64,000 nt of DNA from positions 745,730 to 809,729 of the forward strand of contig CAJNDS010000435.1 in the NCBI GenBank assembly GCA_905221605.1, in the 5' to 3' direction. The position numbers were made by a program, and so were the translations under genes. Below the pieces are notes generated by a model. That model was given only the letters and a program-made list of their open reading frames with translations, was not told where the DNA came from and ran no database searches. The DNA is from Symbiodinium natans (Eukaryota; Sar; Dinophyceae; Suessiales; Symbiodiniaceae). Every line of letters starts with the position of its first letter. The first letter of the stretch is position 1. This document shows, in pieces, positions 11,036-22,195 of the stretch.

Positions 11036-13680
11036 GTTTAGGAATTTAAGGAATTTAAAGAATTTAAGGAGGCCGGGCCTTAATTTAATTTTTTTTAATC
11101 CTTAAATTCCTAAATTAGGGCTCATTTAGGAATTTAAGGAATGTAAAGAATTTAAAGAGGCCTAAATTCTTTAAATTCCTTAAATTCCTAAATTAGCCCT
11201 AATTTAGGAATTTACGGAATTTAAAAAATTTAAAGAGGCCGAAATTCTTTAAATTCCTTAAATTCCGAAATTAAATTAAATTGGTTCTGGGCCGTAATTT
11301 AAAATTTTTTAAACTCCTTAAATTCCTTAAATTCCTTAAATTCCTTAAATTCCTACATTAGGGCTAATTTAGGAATTTAAGGAATTTAAAGAATTTAAAG
11401 AGGCCTAAATTCTTTAAATTCCTTAAATTCCTAAATTAGCCCTAATTTAGGAATTTAAGGAATTTAAAGAATTTAAAGAGGCCGAAATTCTTTAAATTCC
11501 TTAAATTCCTAAATTAAATTAAATTGGTTCTGGGCCCTAATTTAAAATTTTATAAATTCCTTAAATTCCTTAAATTCCTTAAATTCCTAAATTAGGGCTA
11601 ATTTAGGAATTTAAGGAATTTAAAGAATTTAAAGAGGCCTAAATTCTTTAAATTCCTAAAATTCCTAAATTAGCCCTAATTTAGGAATTTAAGGAATTTA
11701 AAGAATTTAAAGAGGCCGAAATTCCGTAAATTCCTTAAATTCCTAAATTAAATTAAATTGGTTCTGGGCCGTAATTTAAAATTGTATAAATTCCTTAAAT
11801 TCCTTAAATTCCTTAAATTCCTTAAATTCCGTAAATTCCTTAAATTCCTTAAATTCCTAAATTAGGGCTAATTTAGGAATTTAAGGAATTTAAAGAATTT
11901 AAAGAGGCCTAAATTCTTTAAATTCCTTAAATTCCTAAATTAGCCCTAATTTAGGAATTTAAGGAATTTAAAAAATTTAAATTAGGGCCCAGAACCAATT
12001 TAATTTAATTTAGGAATTTAAGGAATTTAAAGAATTTAAAGAGGCCTAAATTCTTTAAATTCCTTACATTCCTAAATTAGCCCTAATTTAGGAATTTAAG
12101 GAATTTAAGGAAGTTAAAAAATTTAAAATCAGGGCCCAGAGCCAATTTAATTTAATTTAGGAATTTAAGGAATTTAAAGAATTTAGGCCTCTTTAATTCT
12201 TTAAATTCCTTAAATTCCTAAATTAGCCCTAATTAAGGAATTTAAGGAATTTAAGGAATTGATAAAATTTTAAATTACGGCCCAGAACCAATTTAATTTA
12301 ATTTAGGAATTTAAGGAATTTAAGGAATTTCGGCCTCTTTAAATTCCTTAAATTCCTTAAATTCCTAAATTAGGGCTAATTTAGGAATTTAAGGAATTTA
12401 AAGAATTTAAAGAGGCCGAAATTCTTTAAATTCCTTAAATTCCGAAATTAAATTAAATTGGTTCTGGGCCGTAATTTAGAATTTTATAAATTCCTTAAAT
12501 TTCTTAAATGCCTTAAATTCCTAAATTAGGGCTAATTTAAGAATTTAAGGAATTTCAGGAATTTAAAAAATTTTAAATGAGGGCCCAGAACCAATTTAAT
12601 TTAATTTAGGAATTTAAGGAATTTAAAGAAAATTTTCAGAGGCCTAAATTCTTTAAATTCCTTAAACTCCTAAATTAGCCCTAATTTAGGAATTTAAGGA
12701 ATTTAAGGAATTTAAGGAATTTAAGGAATTTAAGGAATTTAAAAAATTTTAAATTAGGGCCCAGAACCAATTTAATTTAATTTAGGAATTTAAGGAATTT
12801 AAAGAATTTAAAGAGGGCCTAAATTCTTTAAATTCCTTAAATTCCTAAATTAACCCTAATTTAGGAATTTAAGGAATTTAAAGAATTTAAAGAGGCCTAA
12901 ATTCTTTAAATTCCTTAAATTCCTAAATTAGCCCTAATTAAGGAATTTAAGGAATTTAAGGAATTTAAGGAATTTAAAATTTTAAATTAGGGCCCAGAAC
13001 CAATTTAATTTAAGGAATTTAAGGAATTTAAAGAATTTAAAGAGGCCTAAATTCTTTAAATTCCTTAAATTCCTAAATTAGCCCTAATTTAGGAATTTAA
13101 GGAATTTAAGGAATTTAAGGAATTTAAAAAATTTTAAATTAGGGCCCAGAACCAATTTAATTTAATTTAGGAATTTAAGGAATTTAAAGAATTTGAAGAG
13201 GCCTAAATTCTTTAAATTCCTTAAATTCCTAAATTAGCCCTAATTTAGGAACTTAAGGAATTTAAGGAATTTAAAAAATTTTAAATTAGGGCCCAGAACC
13301 AATTTAATTTAATTTAGGAATTTAAGGAATTTAAAGAATTTAAAGAGGCCTAAATTCTTTAAATTCCTTAAATTCCTAAATTAGCCCTAATTTAGGAATT
13401 TTATGGAATTTTAGGAATTTAAGGAATTTAAAAACGTTAAATTAGGGCCCAGAACCAATTTAATTTAATTTAGGAATGTAAGGAATTTAAAGAATTTAAA
13501 GAGGCCTAAATTCTTTAAATTCCTTAAATTCCTAAATTAGCCCTACTTTAGGAATTTAAGGATTTTCAGGAATTTTAAAAAATAGATTAGGGCCCAGAAC
13601 CAATTTAATTTAATTTAGGAATTTAAGGAATTTAATGAATTTCGGCCTCTTTAAATTCTTTAAATTCCTTAAATTCCTAA
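11036..13680. repeat. AT-rich satellite of nested palindromes
   Basis: About 2.6 kb built from AATTTAAGG/CCTTAAATT pentad words arranged as perfect inverted repeats around AGAGGCCT and TTAGCCCTAA centres. GGGCCCAGAACCAATTTAA blocks separate them at about 145-240 bp spacing. Up to about 11.9 kb the block reads GGTTCTGGGCC; beyond that it is mostly the reverse complement. No coding. Confidence 0.95.
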
Positions 13681-13950
13681 TGTCATGCTTATGCCTGTAA
13701 TGACGGAAAAGATGACACATTTCCGGCCTGAAATGTGTCATGCTTATTTCTGTAAGACGGAAAAGATGACACATTTCCAAGCGGAAATGTGTCATGCTTA
13801 TTTCTGTAAGACGGAAAAGATGACAAATTTCCGGCCTGAAATGTGTCATGCTTATGTCTGTAAGACTCAAAAGATGACACATTTCCGGCCGGAAATGTGT
13901 CATGCTTATGTCTGTAAGACGGAAAAGATGACACATCTCCGGCCTGACCA
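13681..13950. repeat. 54-bp tandem repeat with internal hairpin
   Basis: Units start at 13711, 13765, 13819, 13873 and 13927. Each carries ATGACACATTTCC-GGCC-TGAAATGTGTCAT, a perfect stem, then CTTATxTCTGTAAGACGGAAAAG. Since 54 is a multiple of 3 both strands stay open, but the symmetry argues against protein. Confidence 0.95.
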
Positions 13951-13998
13951 AATTAATCACAATGGAAAGGTTAATCTGTAAGCACTGTCGCGCCCGTA

Positions 13999-15060
13999 AC
14001 TTTGAAGCGAACGTTTTTGAAACCCTAGCAAAGGTTATTGGTAAACCCTAGCGTGCCCAAAACCTCAAAAACGAAAGATCCATTCAAACACGAAAAGCCA
14101 TAAAATCCCAAACGGCGTAGAATCCTTAAACTATAGCAAAACTTCAGCAGAGAAGAAGGCAAGGTTTTTTAAAGGTAAAAAGCGGTCCCGGGGTCTCAGG
14201 GTTTAGGGGGTAGGCGCTTTGGCGCTTAGGAGCGTAGGAGCTTAGGATTTAGGGTTTAGGCGCTTAGGCGCTCAGGAGCTTAAGAGCTTACTTAGGAGCC
14301 GGGACCCAGGGACCCCCTTTTAAGTTTTATGATTTCCTTAAACCCCTTAAAATCTTGAAAGCCCGGGCCTTCTAGATTTTGAGGGTTTTAAGCTTTTTTC
14401 AAAGTTAAAAGGCGGGGAGGCCCAGCGCCTGCCCCTTAATCCTTGAACCCTCAACCCTAAGCTCCTAAGCTCCTAGGCTCCTTCGCGCCTAAGCGCCTAC
14501 CCCCTAAACCCTTAAACCTTAAACCCTAAACCCTAAGCCCCTAAGCTCCTAAGCGCCTACCCCCTAGATCCATAAACCCTAAGCTCCAAAGCTCCCTAAG
14601 CTCCTCAGCGCCTACCCCCTAAACCCTTAAACCCTAAACCCTAAGCTCCTGAGGTCCTAAGCGCCTAAGTGCCTACCCCTAAATCCTTAAACCCTCCTAA
14701 GCTCCTAAGCTTCTCAGCGCCTAAGCGCCTACCCCCAAACCCAGAAACCTTAAATCAAACCCTATAAACCCTAAGCTCCTAGGCTCCGAAACCCAGAAAC
14801 CTAAACCCCTAACCATAAGCCCCCAAGCTCCTCCTAAGCGCCTCAGCGCCTACCCCCTACACCCTGAGACCCCGGGGCCCCTTTCAAATGTTAAAAACCT
14901 TTGCCTTCTTCTCTGCTGAAATGTTCTAGGCTTTAAGGATTTTGAGAGATTTGAATATTTAACAGGAGCTTTCGTTTTTGAGGTTGAGGGCACGCTAGGG
15001 CTGGCAAAAGTCCTTTGCTAGGGTTTACAAAAAACCCTTTCGCTTAAACGTGTTTACAAA
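13999..15060. mobile_element. foldback element with long inverted arms
   Basis: The left arm (13999-14240) and right arm (14825-15060) are imperfect reverse complements over about 240 bp. Shared blocks include CCCTAGCAAAGG, CTAGCGTGCCC, CCTCAAAAACGAAAG, CAGCAGAGAAGAAGGCAAGG and CCCGGGGTCTCAGGGT. The loop holds GCGCTTAGGAGC/TAAGCTCCTAAGCGCC telomere-like repeats, themselves inverted. No transposase frame is seen, so a non-autonomous element is likely. Confidence 0.8.
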
Positions 15061-15063
15061 ATG

Positions 15064-15250
15064 CTTTCGTTTTTGAGGATGGGGGCACACCAAGGCTTAC
15101 AAAGATCCTTTCGTTTTTGAAGTTGAGGACACACTAGGGTTTACACAACAACTGACGTTTTGACGTTGCCGGCGCACCAGGTTGATAAACAAACCTTTCG
15201 TTTTTTGATGTCGAGGACATATCAAGGTTCAAACCGAGCCTTTCGTTAAA
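15064..15250. repeat. 44-bp tandem repeat
   Basis: Diverged units begin CTTTCGTTTTTGA at about 15064, 15108, 15151, 15195 and 15240. Each continues GGTTGAGGxCACACxAxGGTTTACAAA. A further copy lies inside the right arm of the foldback element at 14969, suggesting the array expanded from the element end. Confidence 0.8.
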
Positions 15251-15377
15251 AAATGATGGCGCTTTAAGTTTTTGCAAGACAACAGCTTTCGTTAACGTTG
15301 TTGCAGTCTTACGTTTTCAATCATTTAAGATATTTACCAGGCTACACGAAGAGCATTTTTGTAAGTAAATAGTATGA

Positions 15378-15525
15378 TTGAGGTCTTAGGTCTCCACTCT
15401 AAATTTTTAATATTTTGCACTAACCATAACTAAAACTGTTTGCATCGTTCAGCTACCGTGATGTTTGCCCAACGTTGATATCTTGAGCCTCCTATTTTTT
15501 TGAAAAAACTCAAGACCTCAATTCG
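15378..15525. mobile_element. small inverted-repeat element
   Basis: GATTGAGGTCTTA at the left and AAGACCTCAATTC at the right flank about 130 bp of AT-rich unique sequence. No coding seen. It may be a further short non-autonomous element. Confidence 0.4.
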
Positions 15526-15603
15526 ACTCTTCAAAATCTTTAAATCATGGGCCCTCTAACAGAACACCCTTTAAATAGCTCAGTGTGGTTCTTTTATTCA
15601 TCG

Positions 15604-15760
15604 CATCTCTCTCTCTCTCTCTTTCTCTTTCGCTCTCGCTTTCTCTCTTTCTCTCTCTCGCTCTTCTCTTTGTCTCTGTCGCTCTCTCTCTCTCTCTCTC
15701 CCTCCTTCCTTCCTTCCATCATTCCTTTCTCTTCTCCTCTTCCTTCTGCTTGTTCTTTCC
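15604..15760. repeat. CT-rich simple repeat
   Basis: (CTCT)n, CTTT and CCTT words give a polypyrimidine run. It encodes Ser/Leu/Phe strings in plus frames and Arg/Glu in minus frames, not protein. Confidence 0.9.
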
Positions 15761-16790
15761 TCTTTCCCGTCCCTCCCGTTTTCTACTTGCCATTCAACAG
15801 GGAATGAAAGAAGAAAGTCAAGGATAAGAAAGAGAAGGTACTGACAACAGAGGAGCTGGAATTCTCCTTCAAGAAGGAAATAGAACCACAGAAAGTCAAG
15901 GGTGAGAAAGAAGTGTGAAGGTACAGACAAGAGAGGGGGAAGAGGAGGAGTTCTGCTTGATCCTTCTCACTACCCGCTATCTACCTACATCTGACTGTCA
16001 ATTTTTTCTCTTGTTGGAAACGGGGGACAGGATCTTCCTTACTGTCCTCTTTTCCCCTCTCGCAGTCTTCTCTCAAACCCCTGGGAGGCCCTTTCAGGGA
16101 GCCCCTCAGGGAAGCCCCCTTGCGAAAACTGCAGGCCCCTGGTGGATATTGAAGAAGCAGATTCACAGAAGAAGGGAAGGAGAACGACAGATACGGAGCA
16201 AGGGATAGAGAAACGGAAAAAGGAGAGAGAAGCAACTATCCTCTCCAAGCTGTTTTCAGAGTGACCCCAAAGACCGGGGTGGGCGTGAGTTCGCCCCTTG
16301 CCACTCGAAAGCCTCCCCTTCTTGAAACAAACAAAAGGCAGGAACCCCTTCTTTTAAAGAAACCGTGTCAGAAGAAACAAGGATACTGCGATAGCCCCTC
16401 ATTCGTATTTTAATTCTCCCAGATGCTTTCGGCTCTTTTCCTTAATAGATGAGTGGGTCCGTCCTCTTCTTTTGGGGTGGGAGAGTTTATTTTCTTAGAA
16501 TGAGCCCTTCCGTGTATTCTTAATCAGAGGTAGCCCGGCCTATGTTGAATACAGATAAGGGCGTTGTCCTGAAAGGCTCTCCTGTTCTAAGGAACACCAT
16601 GAACGATAGAAGCCTTCGTTTGAAAAGGAATCAAAGAGTCCATCCAGCATTTCAATAGATGACAGGATTTCGCTGTTCTCAGGAATGCTACTGTCTTTAA
16701 CAAGCTCTCTTTCTCCTTCCTTTCGTTATCCCTCTTCGTGCGCCCGCTTTCTGCACTCTCCCTTTCCTGCGTCGCTTCTGCGGAAGAGGA

Positions 16791-17006
16791 CCGCTTGGAG
16801 AACAAAAAGGGGTGAGAGAAAATGAAGAAGAAAAGAGAAGAGGTAGGGCAGGAGACTTGTTTTTGGTTATCCACTGTTCCTTTTCCTCGAGCATCGCTCA
16901 CTCCTTTCTTCCACGGTCTTTGTCCTTCATTTCTCCTCTCTATCTTTCTATCCTCTCTCTAGCTCTCCTTCCTTTTTCTTTTCCCATGTTCCGCTCTCCC
17001 TTTTCT
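16791..17006. repeat. direct duplication, copy 1
   Basis: About 215 bp starting CCGCTTGGAGAACAAAAAGG and ending CGCTCTCCCTTTTCT. Nearly identical to 17850-18098. Purine-rich first half, pyrimidine-rich second half. Confidence 0.85.
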
Positions 17007-17189
17007 CGCGTCCATTCCATGAGCCTTTCCTCCTCTGTTCCTTTTGTCATTACGTAGGGGGATAGAACAAGGGCAAGGTTAAGCAAGGAGAATGAAGGGA
17101 ATGAGAAGATGGATCGAGGACTTGTCCTGCTCCTTCTAACTACCTTCCACACGTCTCTACATGTCTCTGCGTTCTTTTCTCTTGTTCCC

Positions 17190-17500
17190 CACCCTCGGTG
17201 TGGGGTTGTTAGATTTTAAACTCAACTCTTCTCCTCGCCCGGAACTCTTCTCCTCGCCCAGTCTACTCCTCGCTCATCGCTGAAGCGCCCAACCCCAAAG
17301 TGTCCCTGGAATGCCCAACTCTAGAGTGTTCTTGGAGCGCCCAACCCAAGAGTCTCCCTGGAGAGTCTCCCTGGAGTGCCCAATCCCAAACCCCAGAGTT
17401 TTCTTTAGAGTGCCCAACCCCACGCCCCAGAGTCTCTCTGGAGTGCCCAGCCCCAGAGTATCTCCACCAAGAGAGGGTGGGGATGTCCAAAGTAAAACTC
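17190..17500. mobile_element. dispersed element K, copy 1
   Basis: Begins CCACCCTCGGTGTGGGG-TTGTTAGATTTTA, followed by CTTCTCCTCGCCC repeats. It then has a minisatellite of GAGTGCCCAACCCCAGAGT units and ends near ACCAAGAGAGGGTGGGGATG and AAGTAAAA. The same order recurs at 52214-52682. Confidence 0.8.
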
Positions 17501-17849
17501 CTCTCACACCTTTCCTTCACTCTTGAAGGCCGCTTGGGGACGCTCCCTGAAGGCAGCCTGAAACGGTTGCGGAGGCTCAGAAGGGTTTGGAGTGTGTGGA
17601 AAAAGGCAGTGCAGGGCCAGGTCTACAGGGTCTGCCTCGCATAGTCAGAAAGGCTGAGCAATGAACAGACAACACCCGGGGGCTCCGGAGTGAAAGAGAT
17701 GGAGACAGATAGAGAAGCAAAGAGAAGGAGACAGTAATCAGGGAGAAGAGGAAGAAGGGAGACAGTGGAAGAGCGACAGATATGGAAACAGGGTGAAGGA
17801 AACAGAAACAATGAAGAAGAGGAAGGATGAAGCGATGGTGAAAAGAGGG

Positions 17850-18098
17850 CCGCTTGGAGAACAAAAAGGGGTGAGAGAAGATCAAGAAGAAAAGAGAAGA
17901 GGTAGGGCAGGAGACTTGTTTTTGTTATCCACTGTTCCTTTTCCTTTCCCCTTACACTTTTTTCCCGAGCATCGCTCACTCCTTTCTTGCACGGTCTTTG
18001 TCCTTCATTTCTCCTCTCTATCTTTCTATCCTCTCTCTAGCTCTCCTTCCTTTCTTTTCCCATGTTCGTTCTCCTCCTTTCTCCGCTCTCCCTTTTCT
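17850..18098. repeat. direct duplication, copy 2
   Basis: Near-identical to 16791-17006, with a roughly 20-bp insertion after CACTGTTCCTTTTCC and extra CTCC near its end. Confidence 0.85.
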
Positions 18099-18599
18099 GA
18101 GAGACGGAGCATGTGGATAAAAGGATAAAAGTAATTAGATGACATCACGCATCCGATGACTGCACTTCACGCTTCTTGGCGCCTCCCTTTCGCTGATGTT
18201 CGAAAGGATATGAATTTCGTGCAGTGGAACGAATAGACTAGGGAAGACCAGGACAAGAAGAGTGGCCTCTTGTTCGCATAAACCCTAAACCCTAAACCCC
18301 ATGATGAAAATCCCGAGCTCAAGAGGCTAATTAAGCCTTAAGCAAACAAACCCTGCCCATTCATCACTAGGTTAACCCGAAAACCGACAACGAACCCTTA
18401 AACCCTTAAGTCCTAAGTACTAAATGCTAAACTCAAATTCCTATAAAACATTCGATGCCTCTGCCCAACCCAAACCTGGGCAGGAGAAGTTCAACCACGC
18501 CGCCGAGTTAAATTTTGAAGGGTGGTTTCTTAAGTTTTTATCGTGTTTAAAATATAAAACAAAAGGGGTTGCCAAATAATACACAAAGGTCCATGCCAC

Positions 18600-18640
18600 T
18601 TAGGGGTTTAGGGGTTTAGGGGTTTAGGGGTTAAGGCTTA
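18600..18640. repeat. TTTAGGGG octamer array
   Basis: Five copies of an octamer variant of the telomere unit. Confidence 0.85.
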
Positions 18641-18808
18641 GGGCCTTTTCTCGGTTTAGGGGATATGTGTGTCCGTTTGAGTTTGCCGGTTCTTCCCCAC
18701 CAACACCTTTTCTTACCTCTTCACCTCAGATCATCTTGGACACAGTTTCTAGGTCTCCTTGCACATGACTGCTACGGAACACCTAAGGGTTGGTTTTGAG
18801 TATCACAG

Positions 18809-18937
18809 TTTAGTCGTAAAACAAAACCAATCAGCAGCTATCTCTGCCCGCAAGCAACTGCTCAAGTCGTTGCCCTCACACCTTCAAGGCACGCTGGTCG
18901 CCTTTTGCTTCAAGCTTGCCACAGGCCACCCTGCTTG
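18809..18937 (+). CDS. candidate exon
   Basis: About 42 open codons after acceptor TCACAG, containing SARKQLLKSLPSHLQGTLVA and ending near ATGHPA and a TGA. A basic helix then a hydrophobic patch. Unrecognised. Confidence 0.45.
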
Positions 18938-19714
18938 AGGGTTGACAATCCCTCAGCCCTAAACCCTAAATCCGAGCACTGAGCTTTCATAATACGCTCT
19001 TGTAAGCGTCTTCAGCCTGTTGCTCACTTGGTAGTTTCCGGCTCGAATGATGGTATTTATACATATGTACATATATATATATACATATAAATATTGTCTG
19101 TAACGTCCTAGCCCTCTCAAGCACGGGACTGTCGCTCTTCTTTTCTGAGTGCTCATCCTTTGCATCCAGTTCTAGGAGGTACCAACCCCCTTGTACAATG
19201 AACGAACCACTTTACATCTTCAACCCTCTTTTCTAACGCCCTCCTATGTGCAGCCCTTGGTCATTTTGCGTTCAGTCTTCGGGAACATTGATTTAAGCTT
19301 CAAGCCCACTTCTTCCCTTTGCCTTTTCTTTTGGCTTGCGGTTTAGCATAGGCTTTTGGCTTTGAGGAGCTTTTGGGGGCGGTCTTCGGATCGGTAGGGT
19401 TGAGGACAGTGGAGCGGCCCCCTTGTCGTCATAAGGACCTTTTGGTTTGAGTTCAAAAGCACATAGCTTCGATGACAAGTCGGCCAAGGGTACGCTAGCC
19501 CCCAGCCGAAGCAGCGAAGACCCAACACTCAGATAACCTTTTTTTTAAGCCTATAGGCCATACGCCTTATGAGGTCAAGGCTTCGAACCCCGTCAACCCT
19601 CTGACTCCCAAAGCCCGAAGAGCACTTGAACCAGGGTTTGCTGGGTAAAGTTCTAGTCTTAATGGCTTTCGAAGCCCTACACTCAGCACCCAAGCCCGAA
19701 GAACACTGAGCCAG

Positions 19715-19872
19715 ATGGGAGGTTACCCCTACTTCCTCACCGGACCAGTTCACGGCAAGGATGTGTGACGAGAAAAAAGGCGCTGCAGCCAAACCCCTCA
19801 AACCTTGTAAGGCCCCAAGGCCTAGTCCTGCGCCATCGTCGGAAAGTACGACTCCTTTACTGCAACCCTCTT
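19715..19872 (+). CDS. candidate exon, Lys/Pro/Ser-rich
   Basis: Open from GAGCCAG for up to about 52 codons with SPDQFTARMCDEKKGAAAKP, then a Pro/Ser tail. A GTAAGG at 19808 is a possible donor, so the true exon may be shorter. Confidence 0.4.
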
Positions 19873-20257
19873 TCCTAAGCCCGAAACCCTAAACCCATAA
19901 GACCGCGTGGATAAGCACGAACACACCCAGGAACCTACGCCGGAACATGAGATCCCATCTGCAAACACAGTGAATGCCGAAGTGTCGAAGCCTGAAACCC
20001 CAACCCCCCCCCCCCCCCCAAGGCCCTAAACACTGAATCTCTCCCCCCAAAGCAAAGGCTGAAAGAGAGGGAAAGATGTTTTTCCCCTTTGTTGTTGTTT
20101 AGTAGAGCATTTCTTAGAAGGGGTTGAGGGTAGGGTTTAGGATCCTGTGGATTTTAAGATCAGGGAGAGTCGGTTTGGGAAAGAGCTCGGCGACCGGGAG
20201 CCTGAGCTCCGCCCATGGGGCCTTTTGTGGCAACAAAGCCCTGAGTCCTACAACCAT

Positions 20258-20330
20258 GAACCCTAAACCCCTAAACCCCTAAACCCCTAAACCCCCAAAC
20301 CCCTAAACCCCTAAACCCCTAAACCCTTAA
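20258..20330. repeat. CCCCTAAA octamer array
   Basis: About eight copies of the C-strand octamer variant. Confidence 0.9.
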
Positions 20331-20720
20331 CCCCAAACCCCAAACCCTAAACCCTAAGTCCTACAACCATGAACCTTGCACCCTTTAAGAAGGGCTGCGG
20401 AGAAGGGGAGTGTGAAGCTCCAGCCTTTAACCTCCGAACACCAAACCCTTCACCCTGTATGAAACTCGGGGATTTAGGTCTAAGGGCTGAACCCCAGAAC
20501 CTTCATAAGACCCTGTAGGGTTTGGGCTTATTTAGGGTCGGTAGGCCCCCCGAACTTTCATTCTGTTCTTTCCCTAGTTAGTTCCCTATTTCCACAAACA
20601 GTGTGTCAGCACTAAGGGGTTCCAACCGCTGCGGACCGTGTGTTTTCCGGAAGCCTGCTCGTTGTTAAGACGAAGATCACGCTCTTGCCTAGGCGCAGGC
20701 GTGTCGGCGCTCGCCGTCCT

Positions 20721-20932
20721 CGAAACTGTCGTGTTTTTTTGGCCTCTGGGTTCCCGCAAGGCGAAACTGTCTTTGCTTTTGGACGTTTGGGTTCCCCCAA
20801 TGGGAAGGGTTCACCAAATGCAAAACCGTTGTGGCTGTTGGACGTCTGTGCCCACCAAATGCATAACTATTGTCGCTGGTGAACGTCTGTGTTTCCCAAA
20901 TGCAAAACCGTCGTCGCTTTTGGACTTCTGGA
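20721..20932. repeat. 41-bp tandem repeat
   Basis: Five diverged units with CAAAACYGTNGTSGCTTTTGG and ACGTCTGTGxxxCCCAAATG, starting near 20721, 20762, 20821, 20862 and 20903. Two central copies are exactly 41 bp. Frames through it are open but change phase each unit. Confidence 0.75.
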
Positions 20933-20934
20933 TT

Positions 20935-21109
20935 GCTTGGAGAGCTCTTGGCATATTGTGCACGTGCCCTTTGGTTGATTGGTGTCCTCTTTCATGTCCC
21001 CAATGGTTTGTCACTGTTTGGGGTCTATGCTGGCATAATTTCTTGGCTGGGCTTAAGAGGATCTTGTTTCGGATTGGCTTTTGTAGGGGTGTCCTGGGAA
21101 GCCTACTGA
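20935..21109 (+). CDS. candidate membrane exon
   Basis: Long open frame after the 41-bp repeat, with ELLAYCARALWLIG and GVLFHVPNGLSLFGVYAGII, ending FVGVSWEAY and TGA. Hydrophobic and glycine-rich, so membrane-spanning if real. G/T-rich DNA gives such frames by chance. Confidence 0.3.
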
Positions 21110-21246
21110 ACCACAAGAAACCACCCTGTAGGGCTAAACTTCAACCCTAAACCCCCTAAGCTCTTGGCTTATGGGCTGTCGGACCTCAGTGGGTTTTCAG
21201 AGTTACCTTGAGATCTTTCGGGTGTTAAGTGTTTCTGTGATTTCAG

Positions 21247-21306
21247 GCCTTTGCGGGTTTCGGGCTTTCAGGGCTTTTCACAACCGCTGCTGCCGCGGCT
21301 CGGCTG
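21247..21306 (+). CDS. candidate exon
   Basis: Exactly 20 codons between acceptor GTGATTTCAG and donor CTG before gtaggg: AFAGFGLSGLFTTAAAARLV. Good splice context on both sides. Confidence 0.45.
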
Positions 21307-21418
21307 GTAGGGCCCCGACAGTAGAAGTGCGTCAAGGATCCTGTCACTGCGACTGTGAGCCCTTGAAGCTATAAACTGCAGACATGGCACTTCGCGCCTG
21401 AACCGAACTTTGCACCTC

Positions 21419-21585
21419 AGCCGTCTTAGGCATTCATATTCCGATGGAACATTAGAACACACCTTCAAGCTCAGAGTCCAGATACAAGGGGCCCTTTCAT
21501 CGGTCCCTCCTTTTCCTTTGGTTTTTTTGGGAGTCCCACTTCCCCGGTGCCACGGCACTGCAAACGCTGTGCCTAAGCCGCTCAT
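21419..21585 (+). CDS. candidate exon, frame uncertain
   Basis: One frame reads YSDGTLEHTFKLRVQIQG, another YKGPFHRSLLFLWFFWESHF; both run past 150 bases. The first looks more like a soluble domain. Confidence 0.3.
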
Positions 21586-21734
21586 TACAGGCTCGCAGGG
21601 CTGGGCTGATTTCTACTCGTATATTGTTATTGCAGGTAGCATCATGGTAGCTCTCAGACGTCTTACTACCATTATTCTCTTTCTGAATTGTGAGGAGTAG
21701 TCGTTATGGTCCTGGTAGGACCTGGTAGGGTGGC

Positions 21735-21925
21735 AAAATACAGGATAACTTCAGAGCATTGGGACTGGGGCAGGGTATAGGCGCTGACAGTAGTCGTCGT
21801 CGTTGTCGTCGCAGCAAGTAGCTATAGCAGCGATTAGTCGTCGTCATCGTCGCAGTCGTAGTGGTCGCGGTCATGTTGGTAGCACGGGTTCGTGGTGGTC
21901 GTGGTGGTGGTAGCAGTGACAATAA
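21735..21925. repeat. degenerate GTC/GTG trinucleotide repeat
   Basis: GTCGTC, GTAGTC and GTGGTC words with drift. It produces low-complexity Thr/Ala frames on the other strand. Confidence 0.7.
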
Positions 21926-22195
21926 GTAGTTGTGTCACGTAGGCAGGAGGGACGTGTGGGAGTGAGTCAGGACATTGCCAGCCGTGACTGAAAGGTTTCA
22001 AGGTTGCCGGACTTTAGTGTTCTTTACCGCATGTGAAACCTTGGCCCTTCAAATTGCACCCTAAACATTTGCTGAAAACACGCTAACATCTGTCACCTCA
22101 TTTCTCCTCACCTCGTTGATTTTGCCAGTTCCCTGAGCCCTCCCTAAACCTGAAGGTTTAGCTTGCTTTACCCCTCTATCCTAGATTTCTCAAAT

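Noticed and set aside
13681-13950. CRISPR-like array
   Set aside because: Units are contiguous 54-bp repeats without unique spacers, in a eukaryotic context and with no cas genes.
13610-13981. Open frames with repeated HFRPEMCHL-type peptides on both strands
   Set aside because: The 54-bp unit is a palindromic repeat with length divisible by 3, so both strands are open. The symmetry explains it without selection on protein.
15547-15930. Ser/Leu-rich and Arg/Glu-rich frames
   Set aside because: Translation of CT/GA simple repeats.
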